NCBI GenBank assembly: GCA_029550925.1
Contig: JAKPGL010000037.1
Location: 1-64,000 of the forward strand
Length of the DNA: 64,000 nt
Reading direction: 5' to 3'
From: Planctomycetota bacterium
GTDB taxonomy: Bacteria; Planctomycetota; Planctomycetia; Pirellulales; Thermoguttaceae
The stretch's first letter is position 1; every line of letters starts with the position of its first letter. Made by a program: the position numbers and the translations under genes. Positions 18,038-25,538 of this stretch are shown one piece after another. The notes beneath the pieces were generated by a model. The model saw nothing but the letters and a program-made list of their open reading frames with translations, was not told the DNA's origin and searched no databases.

Positions 18038-19417
18038 CTATGTCCATACCCCGGCAATCGCCCGGCCGCAGGAGGAGCATTTGCCCCCTTGCAGTTCGTT
18101 ACGGACGACAAAATACCCATCCCGATAGATCAATTCCTTTCCACAATGCGGGCAAGAGGTGATCCCGGCATCCTGCACCTCATGGACATTGCCAATATAG
18201 ACATAATGCAGTCCACATTCTCGGGCGATTCGCCGGGCTTCGATCAGTACACTGGCTGGCGTTGGCGGCAAGTTCGTCAGTTTATGGGCTGGCCGAAACC
18301 GTGAGAAATGTAATGGAAAGTCCGGCCCCAGTTCATCGACCATCCATCGGCACATCCGCCGGATCATCTCCAGGTCATCTGTGTAGGTGGGCACCACTAA
18401 GTTGGTTACCTCAAACCACACCCCCTCCTCTTTCAAAATCTTCAGGCACCGAAGCACCGGCTCCAATTTCCCTGTATTCAGAGTGCGGTAAATCTCCTGG
18501 CTGAAACTTTTCAGATCGACATTGGCCGCATCAATCACCCGAGCAAGTTCCCGCAGCGGCTTTTCCTGAATATAACCGCAGGTTACCCAGACATTCTTCA
18601 GCCCTTTCCTGTGGGCCAGTTGGGCCGTGTCGTACATGTATTCATACCAAACCGTCGGCTCCGAATAGGTATAGGCAATCGACGGACCGCCCAAATACTC
18701 CGCCAGTTCTACTACATCCTCCGGGAAAAGGCTTAGCCGATCAATGTCCTCGGCGGTCAACTTTCGAAGAGTGTCCGGTCTTAACCGAAACGACTCCCCC
18801 CGAGGGTCTTTGCTCTCTTCCGGTTTCCGCTGAGAAATGTCCCAGTTCTGGCAGTTCAGACAACGAAACCCACACCCGGAAATCGCAAACGAAAACACCT
18901 TCGTCCCGGGCAGAAAATGATACAGCGGTTTCTTCTCGATCGGATCGTTATTGAACGAGCAGGCATTGCCGTAGGCTAGCGTGTATAAAACGCCCTCTTT
19001 GTTCACCCGGTTTCGGCAATGGCCGCGGTCTTCGGGGGCCAATCGGCATTCGTTCGGGCAGAGTTTACAGTGGATGTTTTGGCCCAGTTTCAGATAGTGC
19101 CGGGCCTCTCGGACCCAACCCCGCCGCTGCCAGGCCTCCCACAGTTCCCCCCGGGGAGCATCGCCCTTAAAGACATCGGCCGAGTCGGCCGAAAGGGTTT
19201 CTCCCAGAGTCCTTTTCAGCGAATCGATCCAAGAGCTGCCTTCCCCTCTGCGAAGCCAATGCCAACCATAATAGGCCCCCCCTGCCGCTGCCGCACACCC
19301 GGCGGCACAGGCCCCGTAGGCCAACAACCGGCGCCGGCTGAACCTGGGTCTCTCTCCCGCCGCCTGGGACGCCGCTGCGGTTACCTCCTGGGTTCGGAAG
19401 CTCTTGGCTTGCTCCAT
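18038..19417 (-). CDS. Membrane-anchored AmrS-like radical SAM enzyme
   Basis: The protein has 459 residues. A CX3CX2C cluster site is present, Cys182, Cys186 and Cys189 in GCGFRCLNCQNW. It is preceded by a CKLCPNEC..GHC site (117-134) typical of AmmeMemoRadiSam-system enzymes and followed by a C-terminal zinc ribbon (CPHCGKE..CSSCGRA). Unusually, the N-terminus has a SRRRLLAYGACAAGCAAAAGG segment, a twin-arginine-like signal or single membrane anchor. AGGAG lies six bases before ATG 19417, and the start overlaps the end of the upstream membrane gene by 37 bases. AmrS partners (AmmeMemoSam-type AmrA/AmrB) are absent here. The target reaction is unknown. Confidence 0.78.
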   Translation of the reverse strand: MEQAKSFRTQEVTAAASQAAGERPRFSRRRLLAYGACAAGCAAAAGGAYYGWHWLRRGEGSSWIDSLKRTLGETLSADSADVFKGDAPRGELWEAWQRRGWVREARHYLKLGQNIHCKLCPNECRLAPEDRGHCRNRVNKEGVLYTLAYGNACSFNNDPIEKKPLYHFLPGTKVFSFAISGCGFRCLNCQNWDISQRKPEESKDPRGESFRLRPDTLRKLTAEDIDRLSLFPEDVVELAEYLGGPSIAYTYSEPTVWYEYMYDTAQLAHRKGLKNVWVTCGYIQEKPLRELARVIDAANVDLKSFSQEIYRTLNTGKLEPVLRCLKILKEEGVWFEVTNLVVPTYTDDLEMIRRMCRWMVDELGPDFPLHFSRFRPAHKLTNLPPTPASVLIEARRIARECGLHYVYIGNVHEVQDAGITSCPHCGKELIYRDGYFVVRNELQGGKCSSCGRAIAGVWT

Positions 19418-19659
19418 CCCCATCTCCTCAGGGCAAAGTAGATTTCCAGCCCCGAATGCACCGAAAACATGGCGACCAACGGCCAAACCAACTTCTGATG
19501 GATCCCTAGCGCAAGTTCTAGTTCGATCGTCTCTTGCAAGTTGAAATCCCCCCGGAGCGTCAGGCCAGTAATGATGTAAATCAGCATGAGAAAAAAAAGG
19601 AGCCAGCCGCTCAAACGGGCGAGTTTGATCAAGTAATAATGAATCGATCGGCCAGCCAT
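19381..19659 (-). CDS. Small two-helix membrane protein, candidate b-haem carrier
   Basis: The 92 residues form two membrane helices (about 17-33, GWLLFFLMLIYIITGLT, and 55-75, QKLVWPLVAMFSVHSGLEIY) and a basic tail. His54 and His68 are 13 residues apart (H-X13-H) along the second helix, the spacing with which cytochrome b helices hold two haems. It overlaps the radical SAM gene by 37 bases, which suggests translational coupling and an electron-transfer partnership at the membrane. The start is uncertain: ATG 19659 has a poor ribosome site and an in-frame TTG exists at 19683. I recognise no family with certainty. Confidence 0.6.
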   Translation of the reverse strand: MAGRSIHYYLIKLARLSGWLLFFLMLIYIITGLTLRGDFNLQETIELELALGIHQKLVWPLVAMFSVHSGLEIYFALRRWGWSKPRASEPRR

Positions 19660-19722
19660 CGGTAGATCAGGATTCCATGCCAATTGGTCATTCCTGCCGA
19701 CGCAGCGAGTGTCGAGTGTGTT

Positions 19723-19826
19723 GTAACCGAATCTGTTAAACTGGCTTGAAGACCGTCATCACAGACGGCGTTACGTAACCCAGTGTGCTAGACTGGCCTG
19801 GCGTACCGTCTAACAGACGGTGTTAC
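19723..19826. repeat. Two tandem 52-bp palindromic repeats
   Basis: Units 19723-19774 and 19775-19826 are each 52 bases, start GTAAC and end GTTAC, and share an internal TAAACTGGC/TAGACTGGC part and a GACCGTC..CAGACGG / ACCGTCTAACAGACGGT hairpin. They are upstream of the membrane/radical SAM gene pair. A third copy with a 20-base enlargement lies at 30427-30498. The rest of the 19660-19983 gap holds the terminator of the pilin-like gene. Confidence 0.75.
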
Positions 19827-19892
19827 GAAGACTCCACTAAAAACCCATTACCCCCACCGTCTGGATTTACTTCCATTCTAAGCCAAAAAGAA

Positions 19893-19940
19893 GAGGGGGA
19901 AAGAGCGAATCGCCCACGAGGCGTCTGCTCTTTCCCCCTC
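19893..19940 (-). terminator. Rho-independent terminator of the pilin-like gene
   Basis: A perfect 14-bp stem (GAGGGGGAAAGAGC at 19893-19906, its complement at 19927-19940) closes a 20-base loop. Read on the minus strand it is followed by TTCTTTTTGGC. It lies about 45 bases past the stop of the pilin-like gene. Confidence 0.85.
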
Positions 19941-19983
19941 TGGGGTAGCATTTAAGCGGGGACTCAAAGAGGTCGAAGATTCC

Positions 19984-20175
19984 TTATGGTCCAGGCGGCG
20001 TACATTGCAAGGCGGCGATGCAGTTGGCCAGGTCTTGCAACTCGCACAAGATGGCGTTTCGCACCGCGGACAGACCTCCGATGATCCCGATCACCAGAAG
20101 CGAGATCAACAGAATCCACTCAAACGTTACCATGGCCCGACGGCGGTTCGGTCGGTTTGTCCGTTTCGACTTCAT
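19984..20175 (-). CDS. Short Flp/type IVb pilin-like membrane peptide
   Basis: A 63-residue peptide with a basic leader (MKSKRTNRPNRRRA) then MVTFEWILLISLLVIGIIGG, LSAVRNAI, and a tail with CELQDLANCIAALQC. The basic leader, Glu five residues into the hydrophobic segment (here at FE) and helix length recall Flp/type IVb prepilins, where Glu follows the prepilin peptidase site. GAGGGG lies close before ATG 20175, and its own hairpin terminator follows. Similar short VTFEWILLI-type peptides occur in other planctomycetes as I remember them. Pilus function is not proven, and no tad genes are visible except the signalling operon 2 kb away. Confidence 0.68.
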   Translation of the reverse strand: MKSKRTNRPNRRRAMVTFEWILLISLLVIGIIGGLSAVRNAILCELQDLANCIAALQCTPPGP

Positions 20176-20307
20176 AGTAACCCCTCTTAAGAAGTAAACG
20201 TAAACTCCCATCGGCTCACTCTCAAAGCCTACATACACCCACTTCTTCATTAGGCACACCTTGTGCCAACCGGGTGTGTTCTTTTCTTTTCCGCCATAAG
20301 GCCATGA

Positions 20308-20313
20308 ATTATA
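20308..20313 (-). promoter_or_regulatory. Candidate -10 box (TATAAT) of the pilin-like gene
   Basis: A perfect minus-strand TATAAT about 130 bases before the pilin-like ATG. A -35 hexamer is not obvious. The leader would contain the small hairpin GGCACA..TGTGCC at 20253-20267. The rest of 20176-20603 shows a CACCAAA/TTTGGTG inverted repeat near 20413-20435 and nothing else I can support. Confidence 0.35.
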
Positions 20314-20603
20314 AAGAGTTAGAGCAAAAAAAATCTTACGGGGTCTGCGGTTTTTTGCAAAGCGGTTGAAAAATCGAAACATCCAGCCCTTTCGAGTGTT
20401 TTAGAAAACTTACACCAAATTCCCCCCTTTTGGTGCATACGGGCTGCCTACTCCTGGCCCTTCCATGCCTGCTTCCGATCCGCTTCCGTCCAGTTCTGAG
20501 GGGACTGCCAAACTGCCGGGCTTTCACTCCGGTATTGATCCGACCAAGATTTTGCAGTAGAACACTGCCCTCCTCTTTTTTTCTTGGGACGGGAAACCTT
20601 TCT

Positions 20604-22034
20604 ATGGAACTCCACCAGCGGCCCTTGATCCGAATGCTTTTCCGAGGGCTACTCATGCTCCTGGGGTTGCAGGTCGCTGTCCCACTGCTGGCCCAGAATG
20701 GTTTACTGCATTCGGGCGGGGGGTATTTCACTCCGTGGAGCTGCCCCAAAAAAACAACCCTGTATCTTGCCGATAGTTCCTACCCATCCTCGGTAGATAT
20801 GCCTTGGATGTCTCGTGTTCTTCGCCGGCCAGCCCAACTCCCTTCTCTCTCTATGGAAAATCTCCTAGGGCTAGAAGATTTTCTTTTCGGAGAAAGTCCC
20901 CAGGAAAAACGCCGACTCTTTTTAGTTGCCGACCCATCTCCCGCTTCTCCAAGCAGCCAGAACCCCTCGGCAACAGGTTCCGGGGGAATGTCGGTGATAC
21001 TGTCGGCCCCTGCAAATAGCCCGAACTCGCCAAACAGTCCATTTTCGCAATCTTTCCCGTCCTCCCATCTTCAGCCAACTTCACCACCGGCCCTCGCCCA
21101 ACCTGCCATCGTCATTGAGCCTGCCATGCCCGGCTTTGAAAATCGAGGGATCGAAGCCTATGTACCGAATTCTTTGCCTCCCTCTACAGGGGTAACCATC
21201 CTGGAAGGTGGATGGCTTTCGGACCAAGCCAGGACGTTCCTCCTGCGTAATCTGTTGGTCTTTTTCGGCGTGCATGGGTTCAAAGGGCCGACCGATTTAG
21301 GCCACAGCGGCAATTTCGGCTTCCATGAGGGGGTCAACTGGGCTGTGCCGCTTTGGGAACCCTGGGGCTGGGGGTTCCAACTGGGTATGGAAGCCCTCCA
21401 TAGCAACTTCTTAGGCACTCAGGCCGTAGAGGTCGGCTTCGGGCCGTCGCTGCAAATGGCCGACCGAAACCAAATCTTCTTTACCGGCGGCGTGTTCCAT
21501 CGCCAGATGGAACAAGGAATGCAAGGCGGCCTTGCCGTGGACCTTTTTTACGATCATTACTACACCGACACGACCCTCTGCCAACTCCGCTCAGAGACCT
21601 CGATCGTGTTGAATCCCTACCATGAGTTGGGCTATTGGGGAGCGTATGCCGTCAGCCGAACTGCTGTTCGAGGCGTCGGCCCCGACGACGCCATGATTCG
21701 GCCCAACGATCTGTTTGCCCTTTTTTATCGGCGGCGGTTTACCGGCGGCGGTGTTGGACGGATTTGGACCGGACTGAGCACCTACGGCGATCTGGTCTTG
21801 GGCATAGAAGGCACGGCGCCTTTGGGTACCCAATGGGCCATTGATAATAACTTCACCTGCCTATTCCCTAAGCACGGACGCGGCGCCGGCGATCGGCCCG
21901 AAGAATGCTGGAGTGTGTCGATCCACTTGGTCTGGTACCCCGGTCGGCAGTCCAACCCGGTGGTTAGCAACCCCTATCATCCGCTCTTTTACGTGGCCGA
22001 CAATTCCTGGTTCCTGGTCAAACGCCGTCCATAG
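20604..22034 (+). CDS. Exported DUF6666-like protein, predicted outer-membrane barrel
   Basis: About 477 residues with a signal peptide (MLFRGLLMLLGLQVAVPLLA), a Pro/Ser-rich region (about residues 95-160, with PNSPNSPFSQSFPSS) and a C-terminal half of alternating aromatic strands such as NWAVPLWEPWGWGFQLGME, IFFTGGVFHRQMEQGMQGG and HLVWYPGR, as in an outer-membrane beta barrel. The layout matches planctomycete proteins grouped as DUF6666, whose role is unknown. ATG 20604 gives a proper signal peptide, although its ribosome site (GGGA) is weak. It is divergent from the pilin-like gene. Nothing ties it to a pathway. Confidence 0.75.
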   Translation: MELHQRPLIRMLFRGLLMLLGLQVAVPLLAQNGLLHSGGGYFTPWSCPKKTTLYLADSSYPSSVDMPWMSRVLRRPAQLPSLSMENLLGLEDFLFGESPQEKRRLFLVADPSPASPSSQNPSATGSGGMSVILSAPANSPNSPNSPFSQSFPSSHLQPTSPPALAQPAIVIEPAMPGFENRGIEAYVPNSLPPSTGVTILEGGWLSDQARTFLLRNLLVFFGVHGFKGPTDLGHSGNFGFHEGVNWAVPLWEPWGWGFQLGMEALHSNFLGTQAVEVGFGPSLQMADRNQIFFTGGVFHRQMEQGMQGGLAVDLFYDHYYTDTTLCQLRSETSIVLNPYHELGYWGAYAVSRTAVRGVGPDDAMIRPNDLFALFYRRRFTGGGVGRIWTGLSTYGDLVLGIEGTAPLGTQWAIDNNFTCLFPKHGRGAGDRPEECWSVSIHLVWYPGRQSNPVVSNPYHPLFYVADNSWFLVKRRP

Positions 22035-22080
22035 CATGCAGGAGTTTTTTTCCACCGGTCCCAGCTTCCGCAATCTGTAA

Positions 22081-22206
22081 CTGGAGTTTTGCAAATTTGG
22101 GATTTCCCCCGATCTTGTACACTACCGACCCTCAAAAATCACGGGATTTTTGAGGGACCTGTTCAGTGTACGAACACCTGAACAAGCCCATTTTGCAAAA
22201 CTCCAG
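22081..22206. repeat. 126-bp MITE-like inverted repeat with internal hairpins
   Basis: CTGGAGTTTTGCAAA at the left end is inverted at the right end (TTTGCAAAACTCCAG). Between them lie CCCTCAAAAATC..GATTTTTGAGGG and GTTCAGTGT..AACACCTGAAC hairpins. The bases CTGTAA flank both ends and could be a target-site duplication. There is no coding capacity. Confidence 0.65.
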
Positions 22207-22268
22207 CTGTAACATTTCGGCTGAGAAGAGTGAATCGCCTATTTTTGGGCAGAAGGGCACCTTAGATT

Positions 22269-22296
22269 GTCATTCCCGCGCACGCGGGAATCCAGG
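22269..22296. repeat. TGTCATTCCCGCxxxGCGGGAATCCAGG repeat
   Basis: A short palindrome nearly identical to the inner repeat at 82-110. It lies about 60 bases right of a GTAACATTTC string (22209) that resembles the terminus of the element at 50745, so parts of the same composite family recur here. The rest of the 22035-22382 gap is repeat-derived. Confidence 0.6.
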
Positions 22297-22382
22297 CATG
22301 TTTCCACATCAGCGGGAAATCAAAAAGATTGACAGAGAACCACGGGATTCCTGTCTATGCAGGATGGGAGGAGGGGTATGGC

Positions 22383-23723
22383 TCAGCACACTGCGGCGCC
22401 AAGTTGTTTCGCTTTTTCCAGGTCAGCGGCGGCTTTGGAATGGTCGCCTTTTTGTTCGTAGGCAACGGCTCGGTTTTGATAGGCTCGACCGTAGTTCGGG
22501 TCGATCCGCAGGACCTGACTAAACGCTTCGACGGCTTCGTCCCATTTACCTAAAATCCGATACAGCAATCCCCGGTTATAGTGAGCTGCCAGGTAATTGG
22601 GATCCCGTTCCAACGCTGCTTCATAGTCGGCCAATGCTTGGGTGAAATGATGTTTCTTTGCGTAAATGACGCCTCGATGACACCAGGGATGGGGGTCCTT
22701 CGGGTCCAGATGGATGGCCTGGGTATAATCCTGCAGGGCGCTATCTAATCGGCCTTCCAAACCGTGTAGCACGCCGCGATGAAAGTGTGCCTTGGCGGAG
22801 TTGGGATTCAGGCGGATGGCTTCGTTATAGTCTTGTAGGGCTTCGTCCCTGCGGCCCAAAGCACAATGGGCAGAGCCGCGGGCGATATAGGCTTCCACAT
22901 TTTTCGGCTCAAGTCGGATGGCTTCGTCAAAATCTTCGATGGCCTTCTGGTTTTCATGTTTTTTGGAATAGACCAGACCTCGATTGAGATAGATTTTCGC
23001 ACTTTTCGGATTCAACCGGGCGGCTTCGGTAAAATCGGCAATGGCCTCTGCGTATCGTCCCATCCGAAAATAGACCAATCCCCGGTTCAAGTAGGCCTTC
23101 GCATCTTTCGGGTTGATTCGGAGCACTTCGGTATATCCTGCCACCGCCTCTTCATATTTTCCTTGCATCTCGAAGAGGTTGGCTCGGTTGCCGTGGGCTT
23201 TCAGATGGGTGGGTTGGAGTTGGATGGCTTTTTCGTAGTCCGCCAAAGCGGCGGGAAAGTTCCGTTGCACGGTATAGACTAGACCTCTTGAGACGTAGAA
23301 ATCCGGATCATTCGGCAGGAGCCGGATCGCCTCTTGAAAATCCGTCATCGCCCGCTCTAGTTCGCCCCGTTTGAAGTAGAGGACGCCTCGGTTGTAATAG
23401 GCTTTGGCGTATTCAGGGTCCAGTTCGATGGCTTTGGTGTAGTCCGCTAGGGCTTGGGTGCGGTCCCCTTTTTTACTGTAAGCGCATCCTCGGTTGTAAT
23501 AGGCCGCGGGTTCCCGCGGGCTGAACCGAAGCACTTCATTGTAGTTGGCGATCGCCTCCTCATGCAGTCCTTGCTCTTCGTAGCAATTGCCCCGGGCGTA
23601 GTACGCCTCGGCGAATCGGGGGTTGATTTTAATGACCTCCGAGAAAATGGCGATGGCCTGGTCGTAGTCTTTCTTCTCCCGAAATGCTTCCCCGCGGCGC
23701 ATCAGGTCCACTTCGTCGAACAT
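22383..23723 (-). CDS. TPR-repeat protein of a signalling operon
   Basis: Nearly the whole 446-residue protein consists of about twelve 34-residue TPR units (for example AYYARGNCYEEQGLHEEAIA, AYLNRGLVYFRMGRYAEAIA). There is no signal peptide, so it is cytoplasmic. Such solenoids dock peptides or partner proteins and have no enzymatic residues. GGGGGG lies close before the ATG. It starts 13 bases after the GGDEF-like gene and ends the operon of AAA ATPase, receiver and GGDEF-like protein, which suggests it is an output or scaffold component. The partner is unknown. Confidence 0.88.
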   Translation of the reverse strand: MFDEVDLMRRGEAFREKKDYDQAIAIFSEVIKINPRFAEAYYARGNCYEEQGLHEEAIANYNEVLRFSPREPAAYYNRGCAYSKKGDRTQALADYTKAIELDPEYAKAYYNRGVLYFKRGELERAMTDFQEAIRLLPNDPDFYVSRGLVYTVQRNFPAALADYEKAIQLQPTHLKAHGNRANLFEMQGKYEEAVAGYTEVLRINPKDAKAYLNRGLVYFRMGRYAEAIADFTEAARLNPKSAKIYLNRGLVYSKKHENQKAIEDFDEAIRLEPKNVEAYIARGSAHCALGRRDEALQDYNEAIRLNPNSAKAHFHRGVLHGLEGRLDSALQDYTQAIHLDPKDPHPWCHRGVIYAKKHHFTQALADYEAALERDPNYLAAHYNRGLLYRILGKWDEAVEAFSQVLRIDPNYGRAYQNRAVAYEQKGDHSKAAADLEKAKQLGAAVC

Positions 23724-23736
23724 AGCAGAGCCCCCC

Positions 23737-25062
23737 TTAGAGGATAATTTCTATCTCTTGAGCGCCGAGGTTTGGCGCTTCCACAGGTTCGGATTGTCGT
23801 CCGTTGTGGAAGAAGATGTGGTTTCGGCCGACCCGTCTGGCGTCTCGAAGCGTTTCCTGAAGGCGTTTGACGACTCCCTCGTCCGAGTCGTCCGGGCGAA
23901 CTTCCACCACCGCTCCGGTAAGGGTCAGATGGAACGTCTCCTCCTCATGGCGAAAGATCATTTTTTCCAGCGTCTGTCGCAGCAGTTCGGCGTTTTTGAT
24001 GGCTGCTCGCGGGCCGACATCCGCCATCATTATTAGAAAACTTTCGCCCGTAAAACGTCCTACCAAGTCGCTCGGAGACGTGTTCTTTTTGAGCAGTTCC
24101 GCTACATGCACAAGCACCCGATCACCGATCAAAGAACCGTGCTTTTCGTTGACCTTGCCAAAGGCGTCCAGGTCCAGAAGCACTCCGGCGAGTTGGCGGT
24201 TTTGGTGTCGGGATTGTTTCCACCATTCGGCCAAGGCCACTTCCAGGCCGATCCGGCTCCGCAGCCGAGTGAGCTGATCGTGCCAGAGTTGGCGTTCGAT
24301 GCTTTGCAGCCGGCCTTCGTAGCGTGCGACCGCCAGAAAGGCCGCCTCTTGCATGTCCCGGAGCCAATGGCGGGCGATTCGCAGATTGTGTATCTCGGCC
24401 AACAGACGCCGATTGGCCGCCTCCAGGTCCGACTCGAAGTCCATGTGTTGCAAGTTGCTGAGCGTTGTTTCCAATTGGGCGGACTGTTCCAGATTGGCCA
24501 GCTCGATCTCTTCGCCCAAGCTACGCAACTCGCCCAATTCGCTGATACGGGCGGTAAACTTTTCCGCCGCCTCCCGCTGTTGCTGGAGATACGTTTCGCA
24601 GTCCTCTTTGAGTTCTTCCAAACAGCGATGGATTGTTTCCGCATCGCTCCGACCAGCAACGGCCCGCAATCGCATGTCGATTTCCTGCGTGCGGAGCCCG
24701 CTTTTGATCATCGCAACGTTCAATTTCAAAATCGACGTTTCTACATACTTCTCGTTTAGGTCCCAGTATTCAGGCTGATCGGGCTGGAAGAATTCCGCTA
24801 TATCTTCGTCATAATGTTCCTCATGGGGCTGAAGCTCCACCGATTCCTCTTCTAAACCATCTAGAAGGGAATCCACCGATTGGCTTGCTGCCTTCTGCAG
24901 CCAAACGACGTCGGCTTGGTCCAAAGTTCGCGGCCGAGCAAAGACTAAAGCAGTCCATGCATCCCGGAGTGTGGGCGGCCCAAAACCCAAAAGCACCGCC
25001 GCCGCATACCCCACCGCTATATTCACCGCCGCAATAATCAACGTAAGGACCACTAACATCAT
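23737..25062 (-). CDS. Membrane-anchored GGDEF-like protein with degenerate active site
   Basis: The 441-residue protein starts with a membrane helix (MMLVVLTLIIAAVNIAVGYA). A long coiled coil (about 90-230: LEELKEDCETYLQQQREAAE, LSNLQHMDFESDLEAANRRL) follows, then a GGDEF fold (DQLTRLRSRIGLEVALA to RVGRNHIFFHNG). The substrate loop reads GRFTGESFLI where an active enzyme has GG(D/E)EF, so cyclase activity is doubtful and it may bind nucleotide as a sensor. ATG 25062 overlaps the receiver stop as ATGA, giving tight coupling to that gene. Together they look like a membrane signalling unit. Confidence 0.8.
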   Translation of the reverse strand: MMLVVLTLIIAAVNIAVGYAAAVLLGFGPPTLRDAWTALVFARPRTLDQADVVWLQKAASQSVDSLLDGLEEESVELQPHEEHYDEDIAEFFQPDQPEYWDLNEKYVETSILKLNVAMIKSGLRTQEIDMRLRAVAGRSDAETIHRCLEELKEDCETYLQQQREAAEKFTARISELGELRSLGEEIELANLEQSAQLETTLSNLQHMDFESDLEAANRRLLAEIHNLRIARHWLRDMQEAAFLAVARYEGRLQSIERQLWHDQLTRLRSRIGLEVALAEWWKQSRHQNRQLAGVLLDLDAFGKVNEKHGSLIGDRVLVHVAELLKKNTSPSDLVGRFTGESFLIMMADVGPRAAIKNAELLRQTLEKMIFRHEEETFHLTLTGAVVEVRPDDSDEGVVKRLQETLRDARRVGRNHIFFHNGRQSEPVEAPNLGAQEIEIIL

Positions 25063-25454
25063 ACCGGAGCATTCAACTCCCGCAGACACTCCAGCACGTC
25101 GGCCGGCTGGATCGGCTTGACCAAAAAGTACTCACATCCCTCTCGAAAAGCACGAATACACTCTTCGGCGTCTTCTTTGCCCGTCGTAATGACAATTTTT
25201 ACTCCGTCTCCGCCCATAATGCCTCGGTTCCGTTCCATAGTACGGATGGTCTCCAGCATCTGATGACCGTTCATCTGCGGCATCATAATATCTACAAAGA
25301 GATAATCATACGGATCGCCGTCTTCCAGGGCGATCCGGAATGCATTGAGCCCCTCGCCTCCGTCGTAGGCCGTATGGCACACGCCAAACTGCGAAAGAAC
25401 CTTCTGCAAAAAAATCCGAAAGAACTTGTCGTCGTCGACCACCAGAAATTTCAT
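25059..25454 (-). CDS. Single-domain response regulator (CheY-like)
   Basis: A 131-residue receiver with no output domain. The acidic pocket is DDD at 8-10, the phosphorylation site Asp55 is in YLFVDIMMP, the switch Thr is in VITTG, and Lys113 is in FLVKPIQP. AAGGAG lies about nine bases before ATG 25454. Sixteen upstream in-frame codons are not conserved. Its stop is fused to the GGDEF-like gene start. No histidine kinase is nearby, so the phosphodonor is unknown. It probably works through protein contacts with the neighbouring gene products. Confidence 0.92.
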   Translation of the reverse strand: MKFLVVDDDKFFRIFLQKVLSQFGVCHTAYDGGEGLNAFRIALEDGDPYDYLFVDIMMPQMNGHQMLETIRTMERNRGIMGGDGVKIVITTGKEDAEECIRAFREGCEYFLVKPIQPADVLECLRELNAPV

Positions 25455-25538
25455 AGGGGCGTTCTCCTTTGTAGAGAGAAAACTCAGAATGTATAACACT
25501 CGAAACTAAGAAATCCTTCTATCTGCCCTGTTTCGTCC

